This document shows positions 1 to 9,353 of a stretch of DNA of 64,000 nt, piece by piece. Position numbers and translations under genes: made by a program. The notes beneath the pieces are model-generated. The model saw only the letters and a list, made by a program, of their open reading frames with translations. It did no database searches and was not told the origin of the DNA. Position 1 is the stretch's first letter. Each line of letters opens with the position of its first letter. The stretch lies in the NCBI RefSeq assembly GCF_900101745.1, contig NZ_FNAD01000001.1, positions 620,001 to 684,000 of the forward strand, read 5' to 3'. Origin of the DNA: Glycomyces harbinensis (GTDB taxonomy: Bacteria; Actinomycetota; Actinomycetes; Mycobacteriales; Micromonosporaceae).

Positions 1-166
1 AGCGGCCGGTGCCGGAGCCGACGTCGACCGCGGCGGTGACGCGGCGGCCGCCGGAGAGTTCGCGGAAGGCCCGCATCCAGGTGCGGCGGCTGACCGGCAG
101 GAGCCTGCGGCCCTTGGCGTATCCGGCGTGCTGTGTCGTGTCGTAGTCGACGCGCTTGTGTCCCAC
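1..166 (-). CDS. Class I SAM-dependent methyltransferase, N-terminal fragment
   Basis: Only the first 55 or so residues lie in the window; the gene runs off the left edge. The translated end reads AVDVGSGTGR, which is the glycine-rich SAM-binding motif I of class I methyltransferases, preceded by a basic stretch. I chose GTG at 166 because a GGGGGA tract lies a few bases upstream; a TTG at 178 is an alternative. It follows the GNAT gene by about 30 bases on the same strand and may be co-transcribed with it. The substrate cannot be judged from this fragment. Confidence 0.7.
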   Translation of the reverse strand, partial: MGHKRVDYDTTQHAGYAKGRRLLPVSRRTWMRAFRELSGGRRVTAAVDVGSGTGR

Positions 167-198
167 CCTGTCCCCCAACCTGATCGGTGCTCGCGCGG

Positions 199-753
199 TC
201 AGTCCCTCCGCGGTCCTCCGCCGGGCGCGGTCGGCACCCGGTACCGCAGTTTCGTGCCGCGCTGGTCTTCGAATACCCCGTTGTTGGCTTCGATCACCTT
301 GCGGGAGGCGATGTTGTCGTCGTCGCAGGTGATGAGCGCCTTCTCGATGCCGAGGGCCGCGGCGTGCGGGAGCGCGGCGGCGAGCATGGCGGTGGCGTGG
401 CCCCGCCTGCGGGCGGTGGGGCGGATGTCGTAGCCGATGTGGCCGCCGTATTCGCGCAGGTGCTCGTTGAGCCGGTGGCGCAGGTTGATGCGGCCGAGGT
501 AGGTGTCGCCATCGGTCCACCAGTAGGTCGTGCAGGGCACGAAGGAGGCCGGCGGGTCGTCGGTGAGCATGCGCTCGAAGTCGAGTACCCGGGCGATCCA
601 CGGGCCGGTGTCCTCCGGTGGTCCGGCCTGTCGGATGAGGTCGCCGAGGAGTGTGCGGTCGTCGGGGCCGCCGCGGCCCTCGGCGAGGAATTCGCGGATC
701 GCCGCGGCGAAGGAGGGGCCGAGCCGTGCGGTCGGCAGGATGAGTTCGGGCAC
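199..753 (-). CDS. GNAT family N-acetyltransferase
   Basis: The product is about 184 residues. The C-terminal half has the GNAT pattern: a beta-strand region (YLGRINLRHRLNE), then GYDIRPTARRRGHAT, which matches the acetyl-CoA pyrophosphate loop R/QxxGxG/A, and a late N/Y region (NIASRKVIEANNG). Relatives acetylate amino groups on small molecules or protein N-termini; the substrate here is unknown. I chose GTG at 753 rather than an upstream in-frame start because a TTGCAC/TAGCGT promoter ends seven bases before it, which fits a leaderless message. Confidence 0.8.
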   Translation of the reverse strand: MPELILPTARLGPSFAAAIREFLAEGRGGPDDRTLLGDLIRQAGPPEDTGPWIARVLDFERMLTDDPPASFVPCTTYWWTDGDTYLGRINLRHRLNEHLREYGGHIGYDIRPTARRRGHATAMLAAALPHAAALGIEKALITCDDDNIASRKVIEANNGVFEDQRGTKLRYRVPTAPGGGPRRD

Positions 754-760
754 GGCTTCG

Positions 761-789
761 ACGCTAAGTGACGTACCGGCTCGGTGCAA
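761..789 (-). promoter_or_regulatory. Promoter of the GNAT gene, leaderless type
   Basis: On the minus strand TTGCAC (784-789) is separated by 17 bases from TAGCGT (761-766). The GTG at 753 follows the -10 box by seven bases, so transcription should start at or next to the start codon. Confidence 0.55.
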
Positions 790-904
790 CCGCTATTCGG
801 CGCGCCGGATCGCACGTGCGGTGCGTTCGCGCACGGGCCTGGGAAATGTAGCGTGGCGGACATCTGCCGTTGGTAGCGTTGCGGATCGACTCGAGGAGGA
901 ACGC

Positions 905-1555
905 ATGGGCGGTTCGATGCTCACCGGTTCGGTGCTGCTGTTCGACATGGACGGGACGCTGGTGGACTCGACGGCGTCCGTGGAGCGGGCGTGGACCCGG
1001 TTCGCGGCCCGGCACGGGCTGGAAGCGGCCGCGATCCTGGCGGTGGCGCACGGGCGTCCGACGATCGAGGTCGTGGCCCAGTTCGCTCCCGCGGGGGTGG
1101 ACGCGCGGGCGGAGACCGACCGGATCGAGGCCGAGGAGATCGACCGCACCGACGGGATCAGCGAGATCCCGGGGGCGGCGGCGCTGCTGGGGTCGCTCGA
1201 CCCGTCGCGGTGGGCGGTGGTGACGTCGGCGACGCGGGCGCTGACGCTGCGGCGCCTCGCGGCCGTGGGGGTGCCGCTGCCGAAGGTGCTGGTGGCGGCC
1301 GACGACGTGACGAACGGGAAGCCGCACCCGCAGCCGTACCTGATGGCGGCCAAGGCCCTCGGCTACGACGCGACCGATGCGGTCGCCTTCGAGGACGCCC
1401 CTGCGGGCCTGGTCTCGGCCGCCGCGGCCGGCGCGGCGACGGTGGTCGTCGGCGGCTACGCGGGTGCCGAGGCCCGGGACCTGCCGCGCGCCGCGGACAT
1501 GCGGGCGGTGCGCGTCGACCAGGAGGGACCGCGCCTGACGGTCACGGTCGGCTAA
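905..1555 (+). CDS. HAD-superfamily sugar-phosphatase-like hydrolase
   Basis: A 216-residue HAD phosphatase of the beta-phosphoglucomutase/sugar phosphatase type. Motif I is FDMDGTLVDS (about residues 13-22) with both nucleophile aspartates; motif II is VVTSAT; motif III/IV are NGKPHPQPY and AFEDAPAG. The helical cap lies between motifs I and II. Such enzymes dephosphorylate small sugar or polyol phosphates; the substrate cannot be read. ATG 905 is preceded by a strong GAGGAGGAA site. A perfect hairpin directly follows the stop codon, so it is probably monocistronic. Confidence 0.85.
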   Translation: MGGSMLTGSVLLFDMDGTLVDSTASVERAWTRFAARHGLEAAAILAVAHGRPTIEVVAQFAPAGVDARAETDRIEAEEIDRTDGISEIPGAAALLGSLDPSRWAVVTSATRALTLRRLAAVGVPLPKVLVAADDVTNGKPHPQPYLMAAKALGYDATDAVAFEDAPAGLVSAAAAGAATVVVGGYAGAEARDLPRAADMRAVRVDQEGPRLTVTVG

Positions 1556-1564
1556 GGCTTCGCG

Positions 1565-1608
1565 AACGGCCGGTCCGGCGCCGCTTATGCGGCGCCGGAC
1601 CGGCCGTT
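1565..1608. terminator. Hairpin terminator, 20-bp perfect stem
   Basis: Arms 1565-1584 and 1589-1608 are perfectly complementary (starting AACGGCCGG) around a TTAT loop, 9 bases after the HAD phosphatase stop. The 3' arm ends in TTTC rather than a long T tract, as is usual in GC-rich actinobacteria. Confidence 0.8.
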
Positions 1609-1659
1609 TCGCCGTGCCCGGGAGCCGTCGCCAAGCCCGGATGTCGACCTGGAAGTCTT

Positions 1660-1672
1660 CCGAAAGTTTCGG
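1660..1672. promoter_or_regulatory. Xylanase-type operator CCGAAAGTTTCGG
   Basis: A perfect palindrome CGAAA-N-TTTCG lies in the 480-base upstream region of the GH11 gene. The same 5-1-5 palindrome is known upstream of streptomycete xylanase genes, where it acts in xylan-dependent repression. A looser second copy (AACTTTCCGG) is near 1807. The gap 1609-2034 otherwise holds an AT-rich promoter area and a GC-rich untranslated leader. Confidence 0.55.
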
Positions 1673-1821
1673 TCGCTCCGACCTCGCACGAGGGCCCGAG
1701 AAGTCGACCTTCATCGATCTGGCCCGCCGATTGCTCTTCGGACACAGCCTATATGCAGGCATAACAGCTTCAGTTAGTCCAATTTGGTCAAATGAGATTA
1801 TCGAGAACTTTCCGGTAATTC

Positions 1822-1849
1822 TTGACAAATCGATGGCGTTCGATAATAC
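1822..1849 (+). promoter_or_regulatory. Promoter upstream of the xylanase gene
   Basis: A consensus TTGACA (1822-1827) is followed after 16 bases by TAATAC (1844-1849), inside a strikingly AT-rich island (about 1740-1870) in an otherwise very GC-rich region. The resulting 5' leader to 2035 would be about 180 bases. Confidence 0.5.
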
Positions 1850-2034
1850 TTTCACTGTCGTAGCCATCGACGTCCATCGATTCGAGTCGCCTTGCGCGGC
1901 CTGGTCTTCCGGGCGTCGACCGCACGGCGACCGAACTCACCGCGCCGCGCGACGCCGGCGGGCGACCCCGCCCGCCGGGCCCTCGGGTCCCGCCGCACCG
2001 GTCGGCCACCCGCCGGCCCGCTCAAGGAGGAATC

Positions 2035-2727
2035 ATGTCCGACGACAAACCCGTCAACCCGTTCAGCCGCAGAAGCCTCCTGCTCGGCGGCGCGAGCGTC
2101 CTGGCGATGGGCGGCTCCGCGCTGCTGGCGCCCGGCACCGCGAACGCCCAGCAGGTCATCAACACCAACCAGGAGGGCACGCACAACGGCTACTACTACT
2201 CGTTCTGGACCGACTCCCAGGGATCGGTGTCGATGACCCTCGGCTCGGGAGGGAACTACAGCTCCCAGTGGAACGGCACCAACAACTGGGTCGGCGGCAA
2301 GGGCTGGCGCAACGGCGGACGCCGGACCGTGAACTACAACGGCTGGGTCAACCACGGCAGCAACGGCTACCTGGCCCTGTACGGCTGGACCTCGAACCCG
2401 CTGGTGGAGTACTACATCGTCGAATCGCACGGCCCGTACAACCCCAGCAGCGGCGCCACCAACCGCGGCACGCTCAGCACCAGCAGCGGCAACTACAACC
2501 TGCTCCACTCCATGCGGTACAACGCCCCGTCGGTGGAGGGGACCAAGACGTTCCCGCAGTACTGGAGCGTCCGCCAGAACCTCCGCAGCAGCGGCACCAT
2601 CAACACCGGCGAGCACTTCGACGCGTGGGCCCGGGCGGGCATGAACCTCGGCAGCTTCAGCTACTACATGATCATGGCGACCGAGGGCTACCAGTCCAGC
2701 GGGAGCTCGAACATCACCGTGAGCTGA
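2035..2727 (+). CDS. Secreted GH11 endo-1,4-beta-xylanase
   Basis: A 230-residue secreted xylanase that hydrolyses internal beta-1,4 bonds of xylan. Residues 1-38 form a Tat signal (SRRSLLLGG, then a hydrophobic stretch, cleavage near ANA-QQ). The rest is a complete GH11 jelly roll: [25 protein letters not shown] with nucleophile Glu125, [29 protein letters not shown] and [12 protein letters not shown] with acid/base Glu217. There is no carbohydrate-binding module. ATG 2035 has an ideal AAGGAGGAATC site. The xylanase-type palindrome upstream suggests repression relieved by xylan products. Confidence 0.97.
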   Translation: MSDDKPVNPFSRRSLLLGGASVLAMGGSALLAPGTANAQQVINTNQEGTHNGYYYSFWTDSQGSVSMTLGSGGNYSSQWNGTNNWVGGKGWRNGGRRTVNYNGWVNHGSNGYLALYGWTSNPLVEYYIVESHGPYNPSSGATNRGTLSTSSGNYNLLHSMRYNAPSVEGTKTFPQYWSVRQNLRSSGTINTGEHFDAWARAGMNLGSFSYYMIMATEGYQSSGSSNITVS

Positions 2728-2753
2728 CGACCGCCTCCACAGACGGGCGTCCG

Positions 2754-2779
2754 AGCCGGGCCGCTGCGGCGGCCCGGCT
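2754..2779. terminator. Hairpin between xylanase and SWIM-protein genes
   Basis: An 11-bp perfect stem, AGCCGGGCCGC (2754-2764) and its complement (2769-2779), with a TGCG loop. It sits between convergent genes and can serve both. Confidence 0.7.
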
Positions 2780-2793
2780 TCGCCGTGTCCCGG

Positions 2794-3362
2794 TCAGACC
2801 GGCTGGGCGGCGTCCATGCTCGCGAGCCGGGCCGCGCGCAGCCGTCCGGCGAGGTCGCGGGTGGGGCCGCCGCGCAGGAGCAGGACCAGCCACGGGTCGT
2901 CGTCCATCTTGGCGGCGCTGACGAGCGCCAGCGCCATGATGTGCGCGCAGACCTCGCGGTTGTCGGCGCACGGGCAGGAGGTGGTAATGCGGTTGTGGTC
3001 CTCGGTGACGAACTTCTTGGGCAGCAGGCGCATCCCGGTCTCGGCGAGGACGTCGTCGATGCGCTTGGGCAGCCGCCCGGCGAGGAGCCCGGCCACGCAC
3101 GAGGGCGAGAGCGACAACGCGGTCATCCCCGCGGCCCAGGCGGAGGAGTTGTAGACGGGGATGCGGATCTCCGCGGCGAAGGTCCCGTTGCCGTCGGAGA
3201 CGCGCCCGGTCACCGAGCCGGGCTCGATGGACAGTCCGGTGACGGCCGCGTGCCCGGCGAGGGTGCGGCCCTTGACGATGCGCTGGTCGGGGTAGTTGAG
3301 GCCGATGGTCTCCAATGCGCGCCACCATTTGCGGCCCCACCAGGTCCGGCCGTACGGGTCGC

Positions 3363-3366
<4 letters not shown>
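2794..3366 (-). CDS. SWIM zinc-finger domain protein
   Basis: A 190-residue protein with a SWIM motif CxCx(n)CxH visible as CPCADNREVCAH near residue 130, preceded by a conserved N-terminal WWGRKWWRALE segment. SWIM domains bind zinc and mediate DNA or protein contacts. GTG 3366 overlaps the stop of the upstream SNF2 helicase gene (GTGA), so the two are translationally coupled; SWIM proteins are typical partners of this bacterial SNF2 helicase type. The job of the pair is not established; chromatin or DNA remodelling is inferred. Confidence 0.85.
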
Positions 3367-5267
<1,901 letters not shown>

Positions 5268-5537
5268 CGAGGCTCCTACGGGTCAACGGCAGACGTGCCA
5301 TTTTGCCACAGGCGCGGGCCCGAACCCAAACGGAGAAAGAAGGTCTGTGCCTCTTCGGGCGATTCGTTGCGAAACGGGGCGGGGCCTTCCGGGCCGCATC
5401 ACCGTGTTTTCGCGCGGTGGTGCGCCTCCGGTCGGTCCCGCCCCGTCAACCCCAGAGCAAGGTCCGAGTGGAGCGGTACCGGCCCGGACGCCATGGGCGG
5501 CGCGGCGCGGCGAACCCTCCACAATGAGGTCGACCGG

Positions 5538-5560
5538 GCATCCTTCGGACAGAAGGATGC
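5538..5560. repeat. 9-bp inverted repeat in the SNF2 upstream region
   Basis: GCATCCTTC (5538-5546) and its exact complement (5552-5560) flank a five-base loop. It begins about a dozen bases after the predicted -10 box on the minus strand, so it would form a stem-loop near the 5' end of the helicase transcript or act as an operator. The rest of the 5268-5630 gap shows no gene. Confidence 0.4.
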
Positions 5561-5572
5561 GCGAACGTGTAG

Positions 5573-5601
5573 AAGTTATCGGTAATGTTGAACACTGTCA
5601 A
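5573..5601 (-). promoter_or_regulatory. Promoter for the SNF2-SWIM operon
   Basis: On the minus strand TTGACA (5596-5601) and TAACTT (5573-5578) are separated by 17 bases. It points at the helicase gene about 300 bases away, leaving a long leader that contains the 5538-5560 hairpin. Confidence 0.5.
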
Positions 5602-5630
5602 TACCTGAGTCCGCGTCGCGGACGGGCCGG

Positions 5631-6035
5631 TCAGCGGATCGGGCACCGCATCGACAGGTCCAGGGCGGCGGCGTCGCGGAAGTCGAACCGGGCCTGCTCG
5701 AGGGCCTCGCCGGAGGGCTCGGCGGCCACGATCGACTGGGCCTCCTGGGCGTAGCCGGCGACCATGGACTTGAGGGTCTGGTCGGCGATCTCGGTGCCGA
5801 GCGCGTCGATCTCGTCCACGACCGCGTCGACGTTCTGCCCGTCCGCCTCGGTCACCCGGTCGAGGGCCTCCCAGGCGCGGTCGCAGTCGGCGGCGTACTG
5901 CTCGGTGTCGCGGTCGAGGTCCTGGCGGCTCGGGTCGGCCTCGTCGGCGCCGCCGAGGCACTCGGCGAGCATCCACAGGAGGATGAGCACGCCGATGGTC
6001 CAGGCGAAGAGCTTGAGCAGCCGCCTCTCGAACAT
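5631..6035 (-). CDS. Small single-pass membrane protein, unknown function
   Basis: A 134-residue protein with one N-terminal membrane segment (LLKLFAWTIGVLILLWMLAECL, residues about 5-26) and a helical, acidic extracytoplasmic part with two cysteines (YAADCDRAW and the C-terminal MRCPIR). The Cys in the segment LAECLGG could tempt a lipoprotein call, but a lipobox is not convincing. ATG 6035 is chosen because it begins the hydrophobic segment; in-frame upstream codons give an improbable basic extension. I do not recognise a family. It is divergent from the KDG kinase gene. Confidence 0.6.
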   Translation of the reverse strand: MFERRLLKLFAWTIGVLILLWMLAECLGGADEADPSRQDLDRDTEQYAADCDRAWEALDRVTEADGQNVDAVVDEIDALGTEIADQTLKSMVAGYAQEAQSIVAAEPSGEALEQARFDFRDAAALDLSMRCPIR

Positions 6036-6132
6036 GCCCGCCCCCAGGGTGTCGGCCTGACTGTCCAGTCTACGCGGGACAGTGCCGCGAAGGGGCGTGC
6101 GGATTCGCCGCGATGCGGCGGCGGCGGCGGTT

Positions 6133-6161
6133 TTGTGTATGCGTTTTCCGATCGGTAGGCT
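6133..6161 (+). promoter_or_regulatory. Promoter of the KDG kinase/aldolase operon
   Basis: TTGTGT (6133-6138), 17 bases, then TAGGCT (6156-6161), about 45 bases before the kinase start. The -35 box is a partial match. Confidence 0.35.
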
Positions 6162-6205
6162 AAGACGTCCCCACCCCCTCGGAAGCACTACGGATCAGGA
6201 GCCAC

Positions 6206-7120
6206 ATGGACGTCCTGTGCCTCGGCGAGTCGATGATCGTGCTCGCCCCCACGGCCGCCGGCCCCCTCCGCACCGCCGTCGACCTCCAGGCCGGCGTGGC
6301 CGGGGCGGAGTCGAACGTCGCGGTCGCGCTCGCGGGCATGGGCGCGGACACCGCCTGGTACGGCAAGGTCGGGGACGACCCGTTCGGCCGGCGCATCCTC
6401 GACGTCCTGGCCGCCGCCGGCGTCGACTGCTCCGGCGTCGGGACCGACCCCGAGCGGCCCACCGGCGTCTACTTCAAGGACCCCGGACCCGACGGCACCA
6501 CCGTCCACTACTACCGGCGCGGCTCGGCCGCCTCCACCATGGCGCCCGGGCACCTCGCGCGGGTCGCGCCGCCGCGCCTGCTGCACCTGTCGGGGATCAC
6601 CCCGGTCCTGTCCGACACCTGCGCGGCGCTCGTGGACGAGCTCCTGGCCGACCGCGCGCTCGCCCCCGCGCTGGTGAGCTTCGACGTCAACTACCGGCCC
6701 GCCCTGTGGCCGGTCGATGCGGCCGGGCCCGCGCTCGCGCGCCTGGCCGACCTGGCCGACATCGCCTTCGTGGGCCTGGACGAGGCCCAGACCCTGTGGG
6801 GCGTCGAGACCCCCGACGACGTGCGAGAACTCCTGCCGAACGCGGGCGTGCTCGTGGTCAAGGACGGCGGCGAGGGCGTCACCGCGTTCGAGGGCGAGGA
6901 GCGGTGCTACTCCCCCGCCGAGCCCGTCGAGGTCGTCGAACCGGTCGGCGCCGGCGACGCGTTCGCGGCCGGATTCCTCTACGGCCGCTTGCAGGGCGCC
7001 TCCCTCGCGGCCGCCATGCGCCTGGGCCACCGGCTCGCCGCCGGGGCCCTCCAGACCGTCGGGGACCTCGCGCCCCCGCCCGATCCCGAGACCGTCCGAG
7101 CCCTCCTGGAGGACCAGTGA
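6206..7120 (+). CDS. kdgK: PfkB-family sugar kinase, probable 2-keto-3-deoxygluconate kinase
   Basis: A 304-residue ribokinase-fold enzyme that would phosphorylate 2-keto-3-deoxygluconate with ATP. It has the N-terminal substrate part LCLGESMIVLAP and AGAESNVAVALAGMG, the Phe/Tyr-rich PTGVYFKD segment, and the C-terminal PfkB signature VGAGDAFAAGFLYG with the catalytic Asp. ATG 6206 has an AGGAG site. The next gene is a KDPG aldolase that overlaps it by GTGA, which is the main reason for choosing KDG over fructose or ribose as substrate. Confidence 0.85.
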   Translation: MDVLCLGESMIVLAPTAAGPLRTAVDLQAGVAGAESNVAVALAGMGADTAWYGKVGDDPFGRRILDVLAAAGVDCSGVGTDPERPTGVYFKDPGPDGTTVHYYRRGSAASTMAPGHLARVAPPRLLHLSGITPVLSDTCAALVDELLADRALAPALVSFDVNYRPALWPVDAAGPALARLADLADIAFVGLDEAQTLWGVETPDDVRELLPNAGVLVVKDGGEGVTAFEGEERCYSPAEPVEVVEPVGAGDAFAAGFLYGRLQGASLAAAMRLGHRLAAGALQTVGDLAPPPDPETVRALLEDQ

Positions 7121-7716
7121 CCCTGCACCAAGGCGACTACTTCGACCGCCTCTTCGACGGACACCGCGTCATGGCGATCTGGCGGGGACTGCCCGCCGAC
7201 GACACGGTCGAGCTGTCCGAGCGGCTCTGGGACGCCGGACTGGACCTGGTCGAAGTGCCGATCGGGCAGCCGGGCCAGGAGGCGGCCCTGGCCGCCGCCG
7301 TCAAGGCGGCCGAGCCGCGCGGCCACGCCGTCGGCGCCGGCACCGTCGTCTCCCTCGGGCACGTCGAGCGCGCCGCCGCCGCGGGCGCCGCCTACACGAT
7401 CGCGCCGGGCCTGAACCCCGCCGTCCTGGAGGCCTCGCACGCGGCCGGGATGCCGCACCTGCCCGGCGTCGCCACCGCCAGCGAAGTGGGCCTCGCGAGG
7501 GACCTGGGCTGCCGGTGGATGAAGGTCTTCCCGGCCTCGGCGCTGGGCCCGGACTGGTTCAAGGCCATGGCCGGGCCGTTCCCGGACGTGCGGTTCGTGG
7601 CGACCGGCGGCATCGACCCCGACGCGGTCGACACCTATCTCAAGGCCGGGGCCTCGGTCATCGGCATGGGCTCGGCGCTGGCCGACCCGGCGAACATCGA
7701 GAAGCTGCTCGGCTGA
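7117..7716 (+). CDS. eda: 2-dehydro-3-deoxyphosphogluconate (KDPG) aldolase
   Basis: A 199-residue class I aldolase that cleaves KDPG to pyruvate and glyceraldehyde-3-phosphate. Visible features are RGL near residue 23, catalytic Glu46 in LVEVPIG, the phosphate-binding VGAGTV, Schiff-base Lys136 in WMKVFPAS and the C-terminal ATGGIDPDAV and GMGSAL phosphate loops. GTG 7117 overlaps the kinase stop, so kinase and aldolase are coupled and form the lower part of a uronate/KDG route. No dehydratase or dehydrogenase gene is adjacent. The stop is only four bases from the convergent apt stop. Confidence 0.92.
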   Translation: MTLHQGDYFDRLFDGHRVMAIWRGLPADDTVELSERLWDAGLDLVEVPIGQPGQEAALAAAVKAAEPRGHAVGAGTVVSLGHVERAAAAGAAYTIAPGLNPAVLEASHAAGMPHLPGVATASEVGLARDLGCRWMKVFPASALGPDWFKAMAGPFPDVRFVATGGIDPDAVDTYLKAGASVIGMGSALADPANIEKLLG

Positions 7717-7720
7717 GGGG

Positions 7721-8236
7721 CTACAGCTTGCCGAGGAGCGAGAGGACCGGGTAGCCGTCGAGGCGGTCGCGGCCCGAGAGGGCGGCGATCTCCAGGAGCG
7801 CGGCGCAGGCGGCCACGGTGCCGCCGAGGCCTTCGACCAGGCGCACGCCGGCGGCCATGGACTCGCCGGTGGCGATGACGTCGTCGACCAGGAGCACCCG
7901 GTCGCCCTGGCGGACCGCGTCGGCGTGCAGCTCGACCCGGACCTCGGCGTACTCGCCGCGGTAGGACTCCACGGCCGCCTCGCGCGGGAGCTTCCCGGCC
8001 TTGCGGATCGGAAGCAGCGGCTTGCCCGTGCGGTCGGCCAGCGGCGCGGCCCACAGGAAGCCGCGGGCGTCGAAGGCGGCGATCGCGTCGTACGGATAGG
8101 CCTCGCAGGCCTCCTGGAGCCGGTCGATCGAGGCCTTGAAGGCCGCGGGGGCGGCCAGCAGCGGCGTGATGTCGCGGAAGCCGACCCCCGGCTCGGGGAA
8201 GTCGGGCACGACGGGCACGTATTCGGTCAGGTCCAC
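7721..8236 (-). CDS. apt: Adenine phosphoribosyltransferase
   Basis: A 171-residue purine salvage enzyme that makes AMP from adenine and PRPP. It shows the family N-terminus DFPEPGVGFRDITPLL, the AFDARGFLWAAPLA segment, PIRKAGKLP with the flexible loop, and the PRPP-binding motif VLLVDDVIATGESM. Length is typical. GTG 8236 lies seven bases after a TAGTCT -10 box (8244-8249), without a ribosome-binding site, suggesting leaderless translation. In many actinobacteria apt sits beside relA and secDF; that context is absent here. Confidence 0.93.
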   Translation of the reverse strand: MDLTEYVPVVPDFPEPGVGFRDITPLLAAPAAFKASIDRLQEACEAYPYDAIAAFDARGFLWAAPLADRTGKPLLPIRKAGKLPREAAVESYRGEYAEVRVELHADAVRQGDRVLLVDDVIATGESMAAGVRLVEGLGGTVAACAALLEIAALSGRDRLDGYPVLSLLGKL

Positions 8237-8326
8237 AGCGGCAAGACTAGCGGTCGGCGGGTGGAGCAGTGGCGGTGTCGGCGCCGGCTGTGGGCTTCGT
8301 CGTGGCCGCCCCGGTGCGCGCGCAAC

Positions 8327-8358
8327 GGTGCCCCCGGCCGCGAACGGCCGGGGGCACC
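8327..8358. terminator. Hairpin terminator of the sugar ABC operon
   Basis: A 14-bp perfect stem, GGTGCCCCCGGCCG (8327-8340) and its complement (8345-8358), with a CGAA tetraloop, about 110 bases after the last permease gene. Confidence 0.7.
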
Positions 8359-8468
8359 GGGGAATCGAATGAAGTCGGGTGCCTGGACGGCGACGCCCCG
8401 GCGATCCGAGGCGCGGCTCACATTAGCATCGGCCGCTGTCGCCTTTAGAGGGAGTCCGATCCTTGTGG

Positions 8469-9353
8469 TCAGCCTTTTAGTCCGGTTTGCGCAACGCCTT
8501 GGACGAGGAACCGCTGCAGGAACAGGAACACGAACACCAATGGCAGGATCGCCACGAGTGCGGCCATGAACAATTGCGAGAGGCTCACGGTCTGGGCGGT
8601 CAGGAACGTCGACAGCGCGACCTGCACCGTCCACGACTCCGGCGAGCGGCCGATGACCAGCGGCCACAGGAACGAGTTCCAGGCCCCCACGAAGGTGATC
8701 ACGGCGATCGCGGCCAGGAAGTTCCCGGAGTTGGGGACCACGATCCGCCAGAACGAGCCCCAGTAGCCGAGCCCGTCCACGCGCGCGGCCTCCTCCAGTT
8801 CCTTGGGGAAGCCCAGGAAGTACTGGCGGCACAGGAAGGCCACGAAGCCGTTGAACAGCGTCGGGATGATCAGGCCGCGGAAGTCGGAGATCCACCCGAG
8901 GCTGGAGACCATCACGAAGCTCGGCACGAACGTGACCGCGCCGGGGATCATGAGCGTCGCCAGGACCAGGTAGAAGACCTTGTCCGCGTGGCGGTACGGA
9001 ATGCGGGCGAGACCGTATCCCGCAGTGGTGCACAGGAACAGGGTGCCGACCGTGGTCGCGACCGCGACGATGGCGGAGTTCAAGAGGCTCCGCAGCATCG
9101 GCACCGCCGGGTCGTTGAACAGGTTCGGGAGGTTCTCCCAGCTCGGCGAGGAGGGGAACCACATCCACTCGGGCGCGGTGATCTCGGCGTCGGTCGCGAG
9201 GGCGTTGCGCAGGATGAGGTAGAACGGGATCAGGAAGAGCACGGCCAGCACGGACAGGATGACGAGATTCGCCGTCCGGACGCCCCTGGTGCCGACGCCG
9301 GGCTTGTACCCGGCCGGGCGCTTGACCTGGGTCGCGGTCGCCATGCCGCTCAC
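8469..9353 (-). CDS. Carbohydrate ABC transporter permease, MalG type
   Basis: A 294-residue inner-membrane subunit with six membrane segments. The EAA loop reads ELEEAARVDGLGYWGSFWRIVVP, which contacts the ATPase. GTG 9353 overlaps the stop of the upstream permease (GTGA) and has AAGGAAGG in front; ATG 9344 is an alternative. It is the last gene of the three-gene importer. No ATPase gene is present, as in many actinobacterial systems that share a single MsiK-like ATPase. Confidence 0.92.
   Translation of the reverse strand: MSGMATATQVKRPAGYKPGVGTRGVRTANLVILSVLAVLFLIPFYLILRNALATDAEITAPEWMWFPSSPSWENLPNLFNDPAVPMLRSLLNSAIVAVATTVGTLFLCTTAGYGLARIPYRHADKVFYLVLATLMIPGAVTFVPSFVMVSSLGWISDFRGLIIPTLFNGFVAFLCRQYFLGFPKELEEAARVDGLGYWGSFWRIVVPNSGNFLAAIAVITFVGAWNSFLWPLVIGRSPESWTVQVALSTFLTAQTVSLSQLFMAALVAILPLVFVFLFLQRFLVQGVAQTGLKG

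Noticed and set aside
1788-2009. Short minus-strand frame before the xylanase gene
   Set aside because: Crosses the promoter and GC-rich leader, lacks a ribosome-binding site and any motif.
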